From a virus: 27,280 bases of DNA. Under the pieces are notes generated by a model that was not told where the DNA came from, made no database searches, and saw only the letters and a list, made by a program, of their open reading frames with translations. This document shows, piece by piece, positions 23,117 through 27,280 of this stretch. Position 1 is the first letter of the stretch; each line of letters begins with the position of its first letter. The position numbers were made by a program, and so were the translations under genes. Location of the stretch: IMG/VR virus record IMGVR_UViG_3300035698_003990, positions 1 through 27,280 of that record; one strand, written 5' to 3'.

Positions 23117-23602
23117 TTACTTGTTTTCCGGAACTGGGTCAGCATTAAAAGGTTTTGCTTGTAGAGCATCAAGTGAACGCATCGCACCAGAGAGTGCCAC
23201 TTGCTCACCATAGTCTAGGTCTTGTTTAGAATATAAAGGTTTTCCGAACAAATGCAAGAATCTATTCCGCAAGGTTGGTTTAAGAAACAGATGATCTTGG
23301 AATATCTCGCCTTTATAAGCGAAAAGATACTGGAACATTGTTTGGTACTGGAATACACAAACAAGTATATCCCGGTATTCCATCTTCCGTATAACATTCA
23401 ACCTAAACCTGGGCTTCACGATAAAAGAACTGCTCCCAAAAAGCCTCCTCAACCAATGCTTTGGTAAGGGCTTACTATCCAGTTCTTCTTTCCTTTCGTT
23501 GATCTTTATAGCTTCTTCTTCGTGCTTCCTCATGCAACAATTCTTGTACTTCTTCATGCTTCCACAAGTGCAAACATGGTTTCTTTCTGGTCGTGCTTCC
23601 AT
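23117..23602 (-). CDS. SEC-C zinc-motif protein
   Basis: A 161-aa protein. The N-terminus holds a SEC-C motif, VCTCGSMKKYKNCC (residues about 10-23), which binds one zinc and in SecA and other proteins contacts partners such as SecB or ribosomes. The rest is basic with aromatic clusters (YRDILVCVFQYQTMFQYLF) and has no clear enzyme motif. ATG at 23602, preceded by AACC 8 nt upstream, is a better start than the TTG at 23638. It lies between the large terminase and the portal, so it may help DNA packaging or link to host factors. The role is unknown. Confidence 0.65.
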   Translation of the reverse strand: MEARPERNHVCTCGSMKKYKNCCMRKHEEEAIKINERKEELDSKPLPKHWLRRLFGSSSFIVKPRFRLNVIRKMEYRDILVCVFQYQTMFQYLFAYKGEIFQDHLFLKPTLRNRFLHLFGKPLYSKQDLDYGEQVALSGAMRSLDALQAKPFNADPVPENK

Positions 23603-23641
23603 AAAAAGGGGGTTTAAACAATAAATAAAATAATCCAAATC

Positions 23642-25243
23642 CTAGTAAGGGTCAAGTGCATCCAGCTCCGCTTGATAGTCACCTGTGGCCGCCTTGCTCA
23701 TCTGGAAATGCACAAAAGTCGGCTCATGTAACAATAGCCGATGCAGATTCTCGACATTGTGATCATTCCGATCAACTGGCCTAGCGTTCAATTGCTTAGT
23801 ATCTTTAGCCGGACCTTTCCATTCTTGCCAAACATATTCCTCCAACTGCTTAATGCAGACCGTACAAGTATCAAATACATACAATTCCGGGGGCATCACC
23901 ATTCGGCCCTCTTGCACTTGATAATCCAGAGCATCATTAGTCCGCTTGATTCCAGCCATTAGATCCTTTGATCCTTTAACGTAGCTCTCACCTAAGTCAT
24001 AAAGCATGGAACCAACACTCTTATCTTCCCGGTGCTGATCATCGTTGTAAGCTGATGGATCAATAATCTTGGTTTCAATTCGGTAGTGCATACTGGCCTC
24101 AAAAGCCTTCATTCGCTCATACAGCTCTTTTGTGGATCCACCGCTTATCACTTCACCGGTAATATATTTCGTGCCCTTAGAATCCACGCTCATGTACAGA
24201 GCATGGTCCGGCGCTCTTGGGTGTGGATCAAGCGCTTTGTAAGTTGTGTATAGTTTCTCATTAAGCGGGAAAGGCTTAATAACATGAATCTTTCTACTAA
24301 AACTCTTGTGGACTCGCCCAATCAAATGCCCAAACTTCCCAAAAACCCTAGCTTCTTTCTCGTCCTCAGCAAACCCATCCGCTATCCTCTTGATATTCGA
24401 GTGGTCCAGAATCCCCCTCACACCATGCAAACTGCAATTATCTTCCATCTCGGCCTCGACATAATCCGCATAAACCCCATCAGCGTGTTCATCCATCCAT
24501 TCCTTGATCCAAGCTGAATAGGTCAAAGGTGTGAAAGTCCACACAACAATCATCCCTAAACGACCCCTAGCAAGCGTGGCCATAAACTTATCCTTCGGCA
24601 TAGGCTCATCAATCCACACTAGCCCGATATCCGTTGACTCAAACTCTTTCGCATCCTGCTCAGTAGACATTATGTCGATAATCCAGCCGGTATTAGTTTC
24701 GATCTTGCACACATAATTTTTCCCTTCCTTACCCAATTCATAATTCGCCTCTGGAAACCGCTTAACTTCGTTCTGTGGAAACCACTTCTCCAACTCCGGG
24801 ATGATCTTTGATTTGATAGTAGTCGGATCAGATATAATCCTTGCCCGCTTCAAATAGGGCCAGTTCTGATACACCGGCAAACTTGTGACCGGGCGCTTGC
24901 TGGTCTTGCCGTTCTTGTCATTCCACTCAAAAGCATCCTCCCTAAACCAAGGGGATTGCGGGCCAAAGATGATATTAGTCACAATATTCGCACCAACCGC
25001 AGACTTGCCCACACCATTAGCCGCACAAAACAAACTAACAAAACGCTGATCTTCTCCGACCATCTGGATAAACTCCTCTTGCTTGCCATTGGGGATAAAC
25101 TTACTTGCTGGAACCAGAGCCTCTCTCCTCAACTTCTCCCGATAAAGCTCCAACAACCTCTGATACTTCTCCGGCGATTCGATCTTCAATTTCCTCATCG
25201 CTAACTTGGCTAAGTTTCCCTTTGATTGTAATGGTAGTGTCAT
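23642..25243 (-). CDS. terL: terminase large subunit (packaging ATPase/nuclease)
   Basis: A 533-aa protein. The Walker A motif is CAANGVGKS (73-81). The Walker B motif with catalytic Glu is LVWIDEP (208-214). A coupling motif, VVWTFTP, follows at about 233-239. The C-terminal nuclease domain starts with the acidic motif YKALDPHPRAPDH (about 335-347) and includes IIDPSAYND and RNDHNVENLHRLLL. Length and order match terminases that cut and translocate DNA through the portal. The start at 25243 makes the gene overlap the small-subunit gene by 143 nt; the next in-frame ATG at 25198 would reduce this to 98 nt. The stop is TAG. Confidence 0.92.
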   Translation of the reverse strand: MTLPLQSKGNLAKLAMRKLKIESPEKYQRLLELYREKLRREALVPASKFIPNGKQEEFIQMVGEDQRFVSLFCAANGVGKSAVGANIVTNIIFGPQSPWFREDAFEWNDKNGKTSKRPVTSLPVYQNWPYLKRARIISDPTTIKSKIIPELEKWFPQNEVKRFPEANYELGKEGKNYVCKIETNTGWIIDIMSTEQDAKEFESTDIGLVWIDEPMPKDKFMATLARGRLGMIVVWTFTPLTYSAWIKEWMDEHADGVYADYVEAEMEDNCSLHGVRGILDHSNIKRIADGFAEDEKEARVFGKFGHLIGRVHKSFSRKIHVIKPFPLNEKLYTTYKALDPHPRAPDHALYMSVDSKGTKYITGEVISGGSTKELYERMKAFEASMHYRIETKIIDPSAYNDDQHREDKSVGSMLYDLGESYVKGSKDLMAGIKRTNDALDYQVQEGRMVMPPELYVFDTCTVCIKQLEEYVWQEWKGPAKDTKQLNARPVDRNDHNVENLHRLLLHEPTFVHFQMSKAATGDYQAELDALDPY

Positions 25244-25685
25244 ACTTTTTCTTTATTTTATAGATCATATCTAAGGCGGCCTTTCTTGCGGTTTCGCTTA
25301 CTATTGGGAAATATGCCACTTTTTTGTCGTCTTTTAAGGCGATATAAGAGCAGGGAAATCCAAAGCCTTGTATTATATCCTTTATGTTTTCGTCCGTTTC
25401 TTCGAGAGGGAAGCCAAACTTGCCGATCCGTTTCATGTTCATAAGTTCGTTGTGTTTCTCCGCAACATAATCATCCGGGAAAGTTTCATCTAGAATATCC
25501 TCCCAAGTTTTAGTTTTAATAATCTGTCCAGCATCAGCATAGCTAGGAGAATAACCGGCATCCTCTGCGGCCTGTTTAAAAGTTGGCTTCTTTCCATCCT
25601 CACGAGTTTTCCCTAGGTTTTCTAAAACGGCTTTGTGCTTGATTGCAACAGCTCCTAAGTTCTTCTTCTTGGTTTTCTTAGTCAT
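25101..25685 (-). CDS. terS: terminase small subunit
   Basis: A 194-aa protein from the ATG at 25685. A basic N-terminus leads to a helix-turn-helix (KPTFKQAAEDAGYSPSYA, about 33-50), the DNA-binding part of small terminases. A helical central region (YVAEKHNELMNMKR) follows, then the oligomerisation part with VSETARKAALDMIYKIKKKY and a C-terminal acidic tail. An upstream in-frame ATG at 25712 would overlap the previous gene. The 3' end is dual-coding with the start of the large subunit. Confidence 0.8.
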   Translation of the reverse strand: MTKKTKKKNLGAVAIKHKAVLENLGKTREDGKKPTFKQAAEDAGYSPSYADAGQIIKTKTWEDILDETFPDDYVAEKHNELMNMKRIGKFGFPLEETDENIKDIIQGFGFPCSYIALKDDKKVAYFPIVSETARKAALDMIYKIKKKYDTTITIKGKLSQVSDEEIEDRIAGEVSEVVGALSGEVEERGSGSSK

Positions 25686-25695
25686 AAATATACTA

Positions 25696-25971
25696 TTATT
25701 TAGCCTGCCCATTTTCCTCAGCCCTCATATATCCCATAAAATCACTAACCATTTTTACTGCCGCAATCGACCTAGTATCTCCAAGCTTGATATTACCATC
25801 TTTAATTCCTTGATTCAAATCATCACACTCCGCAGACATCGCACTCATAAGTATCGATAAAACATTATCATTTTCCCCATACCCAGCAATCTCCTTGCTG
25901 GTCACACAAACACCTTGACCATCTGAATCCACTTCGTAATAAAGCACCAACTTTCCATATTTTTTAGGCAT
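25696..25971 (-). CDS. unknown 91-aa protein
   Basis: A small acidic protein with beta-strands at the start (GKLVLYYEVDSDGQGVCVTS) and helices after about 33. No family is recognised. It overlaps the nuclease stop by 8 nt and ends 10 nt before the small terminase start, so it is part of the operon. It may be a packaging or DNA-metabolism accessory. Confidence 0.6.
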   Translation of the reverse strand: MPKKYGKLVLYYEVDSDGQGVCVTSKEIAGYGENDNVLSILMSAMSAECDDLNQGIKDGNIKLGDTRSIAAVKMVSDFMGYMRAEENGQAK

Positions 25972-26326
25972 TTTTAGTTAAGTTATTAAGATATTCAATT
26001 GCTGGCATACAGCCCTTGCAAACAGTACACCTCACCCCAGGGCAGTCATCTAGGGCATCAATCCAATCACATTGCTCCGCAGATATTACCCCGCCCTTCT
26101 GTCGCTTCAACTCGATAAACACCAATCCCCTCTCTGGCACAATAATCATTAAATCCGGCACACCCGGCGAAAGCCCCATAGCCTTTAGCTTCACTCCTAA
26201 ATTCCTTGAATAATTTCCTCCATGTGCAATATGCGTGAACCTCCAACCCTTGATTCTAAGCCATTTAACAAGGGCTTTCTGCTCATCTTCCTCCCTAGGG
26301 ATAATCATTTTTGGATTAGTTTTCAT
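25964..26326 (-). CDS. VRR-NUC domain nuclease
   Basis: A 120-aa PD-(D/E)XK nuclease of the VRR-NUC type, a family present as stand-alone proteins in many phages. The acidic N-terminal EEDEQ (12-16), Gly-rich loop, GVPDL (Asp58) and FIELKR (Glu72, Lys74), with Gln85 in SAEQCDW, form the expected active site. Such enzymes cut branched or structured DNA and can resolve junctions before packaging, which fits its place ahead of the terminase. It overlaps the previous gene by 11 nt. Extra Cys near 95-106 (C95, C100, C103, C106) may bind zinc. Confidence 0.85.
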   Translation of the reverse strand: MKTNPKMIIPREEDEQKALVKWLRIKGWRFTHIAHGGNYSRNLGVKLKAMGLSPGVPDLMIIVPERGLVFIELKRQKGGVISAEQCDWIDALDDCPGVRCTVCKGCMPAIEYLNNLTKNA

Positions 26327-26744
26327 CTTTAAGTTTATCTATATTGCGCTGAATATACCACACAGCCTTTTCCAGATCCTCAATAGGCTTGCCTTTATGC
26401 TCATGCCTCCACAAATACTTCATAGCATTGCCGACAAGGAATCCAAACTCCTCTACAATCTCGATACTTTCAACCCCGCTAGGATGCTTGCCGTAATGGT
26501 CCGGATGATTAACAGGATCACCAATTTCATCATCCTTAATAAGTTTCATTTGACTATCAAAAATAGTAAAACTCCAAGTAAAAGCAGTAGCAACACAAGA
26601 ATAATGCCCCGATTCTTGGGACACATCACGATTTCTTCTGAATATCAAATCCCCAAAACCTATACATTCTGGACACCACCCCTCAACATCACGAAAACCC
26701 AATTCCGGCGTCCTAGTTCTGATTTTGTAAAGTTTTTCCTCCAT
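26316..26744 (-). CDS. DUF3310 protein (T7 gp1.7-like)
   Basis: A 142-aa protein. The C-terminal 70 residues carry the DUF3310 signature: NHPDHYGKHPSGVESIEI, then FLVGNAMKYLWRHEHKGKP and LEKAVWYIQRNID. The related T7 gp1.7 is a nucleotide kinase. The N-terminal half is an extra domain with a Cys pair (WCPECIG, about 23-29) that may bind zinc. It is the first gene behind the late leader, with AACC 9 nt before the ATG. Confidence 0.8.
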   Translation of the reverse strand: MEEKLYKIRTRTPELGFRDVEGWCPECIGFGDLIFRRNRDVSQESGHYSCVATAFTWSFTIFDSQMKLIKDDEIGDPVNHPDHYGKHPSGVESIEIVEEFGFLVGNAMKYLWRHEHKGKPIEDLEKAVWYIQRNIDKLKDEN

Positions 26745-26799
26745 TATTTTTTCGGTTTAGCGGCTGGCTTTCAAGAAACTTAGTAACATAACGATTTGA

Positions 26800-26857
26800 T
26801 TAATAAATAAAAGATGGCGGCCCATGTTCAGTGAGTACCGCCATCTGATGAACATGG
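26800..26857 (-). promoter_or_regulatory. late-operon leader: terminator/antiterminator-like switch
   Basis: Minus-strand order is B' CCATGTTCA (26857-26849), A' AGATGGCGG (26846-26838), B TGAACATGG (26830-26822), A CCGCCATCT (26820-26812), then TTTATTTATT. A'/A pair perfectly (9 bp) as a GC-rich terminator with a U-tract. B'/B pair perfectly (9 bp) and would block it. The loops are only 1-7 nt, too short for both stems at once. This is the geometry of an attenuator placed between a promoter at 26899-26926 and the first late gene. Confidence 0.65.
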
Positions 26858-26898
26858 ATTACTACTCAACAACTTAAAGTTCAAGTAACAACGCTTCG

Positions 26899-26926
26899 AG
26901 TTTATCACATCCCCGGAACTAATCAA
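26899..26926 (-). promoter_or_regulatory. minus-strand late promoter
   Basis: On the minus strand TTGATT (26921-26926) and TAAACT (26899-26904) are 16 bp apart, with a TG dinucleotide one base before the -10 (extended -10). The predicted RNA starts near 26892 and gives a leader of about 150 nt before the ATG at 26744, which includes the switch at 26800-26857. Two 20-bp repeats lie just upstream. Confidence 0.5.
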
Positions 26927-26942
26927 GCCCAAATTTCTTTTA

Positions 26943-26981
26943 GGATAATTCCGGGACTTTCGGGATAATTTCGAGACTTTT
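26943..26981 (+). repeat. two tandem 20-bp repeats, likely operator sites
   Basis: GGATAATTCCGGGACTTTC (26943-26961) is repeated as GGATAATTTCGAGACTTTT (26963-26981), 16 of 19 positions identical with a 20-bp period, about two helical turns. A shorter inverted version (CCCCGGAACT, 26911-26920) lies in the late promoter spacer. The block sits directly upstream of the late -35 and between two divergent promoters, so it is a natural place for a phage regulator. Confidence 0.55.
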
Positions 26982-27007
26982 TAAGTTTTCGAGGCCATAT
27001 AAGGCGA

Positions 27008-27081
27008 TTTAAGCCCTTAAAAATAAATAGTTGACCCAAAGTGCCTTGAAGTAATTACAAATAGCTAACTCTTAATTACTT
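27008..27081. repeat. dyads in the early control region
   Basis: TTTAAG-CC-CTTAAA (27008-27021) is a perfect 14-bp palindrome with a 2-bp centre. AAGTAATTA (27049-27057) and TAATTACTT (27073-27081) form perfect 9-bp arms 15 bp apart. A possible second early promoter (TTGACC at 27031-27036) lies between them. They may bind a regulator of the plus-strand early genes. Confidence 0.4.
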
Positions 27082-27140
27082 ACCAATAACAAAACGGCAC
27101 TTCTGTCAAGCCGAACAGCGAAGAAAAGTACATTAAACTA

Positions 27141-27169
27141 TTGACTTTATCATTACTTTTTGATAATAT
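27141..27169 (+). promoter_or_regulatory. early plus-strand promoter
   Basis: TTGACT (27141-27146) matches the -35 consensus in 5 of 6 positions. The -10 is GATAAT (27162-27167, 15-bp spacer) or TAATAT (27164-27169, 17-bp spacer). A start near 27175 would leave about 30 nt before the ATG at 27208. It drives transcription out of the window, opposite to the late operon. Confidence 0.65.
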
Positions 27170-27207
27170 ATAGATGTTCAACAGTTACTTATTTAACCAA
27201 CACAACT

Positions 27208-27280
27208 ATGAACAACACAAAAACAGCACAGGAAAAAAAGACCTATTATCAAGTCGAGGCGACAGAGTCGGGAGATGTAA
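27208..27280 (+). CDS. 5' end of an early gene (partial)
   Basis: ATG at 27208 begins 24 visible codons (MNNTKTAQEKKTYYQ onward) and runs off the window. AACC ends 9 nt before the ATG, the same signal and distance as in many late genes, and a good promoter lies just upstream. The visible part is polar and shows no domain. As the first plus-strand gene after the control region it could be a regulator or early protein. Confidence 0.6.
   Translation, partial: MNNTKTAQEKKTYYQVEATESGDV

Noticed and set aside
23603-23638. TTG start of the SEC-C gene (also TTG at 18497 and 20736, GTG at 14488)
   Set aside because: Each has a downstream ATG with better spacing or an AACC motif, and the extra residues look like translated spacer.
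192-26744. UGA reassigned to glycine (code 25)
   Set aside because: No in-frame TGA was found in intact long genes such as the 1654-aa gene. TGA is avoided as a stop but not visibly used as a sense codon here.
26812-26857. The interleaved arms as a stable H-type pseudoknot
   Set aside because: Connecting loops of 1, 2 and 7 nt cannot span 9-bp stems, so alternative hairpins are more likely than both stems at once.
27039-27102. AAGTGCC/GGCACTT 7-bp inverted pair in the early region
   Set aside because: The arms are 50 bp apart and short; in this length of sequence such a pair can arise by chance.
1-27280. tRNA genes, CRISPR arrays, insertion sequences or integrase
   Set aside because: I saw no cloverleaf-like sequence, no spaced repeats and no transposase or recombinase motifs in the window.

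Overview
The window is the late (virion and lysis) half of a tailed phage genome, most likely a podovirus, or the same region of a provirus. Almost everything is on the minus strand, from about 26744 down to 192. It reads terminase, then capsid, then tail, then ejection, then lysis. Plus-strand genes run off both ends: a gene ends at 76 and another begins at 27208. If the genome is circular, the missing plus-strand part is the early region. AT-rich spacers, very strong use of TAA stops and the near absence of Shine-Dalgarno sites give the window a distinctive look. The KH-domain protein and the glycine-rich fiber resemble, from memory, proteins of Patescibacteria (CPR) and their phages, so a Patescibacteria host is a reasonable but unproven guess.

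Layout, in the direction of late transcription. 27207-26745 is a control region: an early plus-strand promoter, several dyads, two tandem 20-bp repeats, a minus-strand late promoter, and a leader that can fold as a terminator or a competing antiterminator. 26744-25696 holds a DUF3310 protein, a VRR-NUC nuclease and a small unknown. 25685-21112 holds the small and large terminase subunits, a SEC-C zinc protein and the portal. 21112-17622 holds a peptide deformylase, an unknown, a scaffold-like protein, an N4-gp56-type major capsid protein and two small capsid-associated genes. 17544-14607 holds a beta-helix protein, a beta-sandwich-like protein and a fiber-like protein that carries a Sec signal peptide. 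14597-13486 holds small exported or membrane proteins, including a probable holin. 13484-9177 holds the adaptor, the nozzle or beta-propeller protein and the glycine-rich tail fiber. 9177-1818 holds a 46-aa coiled coil and two large proteins (742 and 1654 aa) that are probably ejected with the DNA.

The late operon is then interrupted by a plus-strand gene for a KhpA/YlqC-like KH RNA-binding protein (1543-1821) with its own sigma70-type promoter, which looks like a phage moron. A C39-like cysteine peptidase (793-1458, probable endolysin) ends in a strong terminator. Two small membrane genes follow, and a second strong terminator closes the minus-strand unit at about 137-166.

The most unusual signals are these. 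(1) An AACC motif sits 8-11 nt before the ATG of ten genes, where a Shine-Dalgarno would be expected. (2) The late leader has an interleaved B'-A'-B-A repeat that forms mutually exclusive hairpins. (3) The captured KH gene lies convergent to the giant ejection gene, with both stop codons inside one CTAG and promoters overlapping those of the endolysin. (4) A 12-bp hairpin ends 3 nt before the capsid start codon. (5) A phage fiber-like protein has an export signal.
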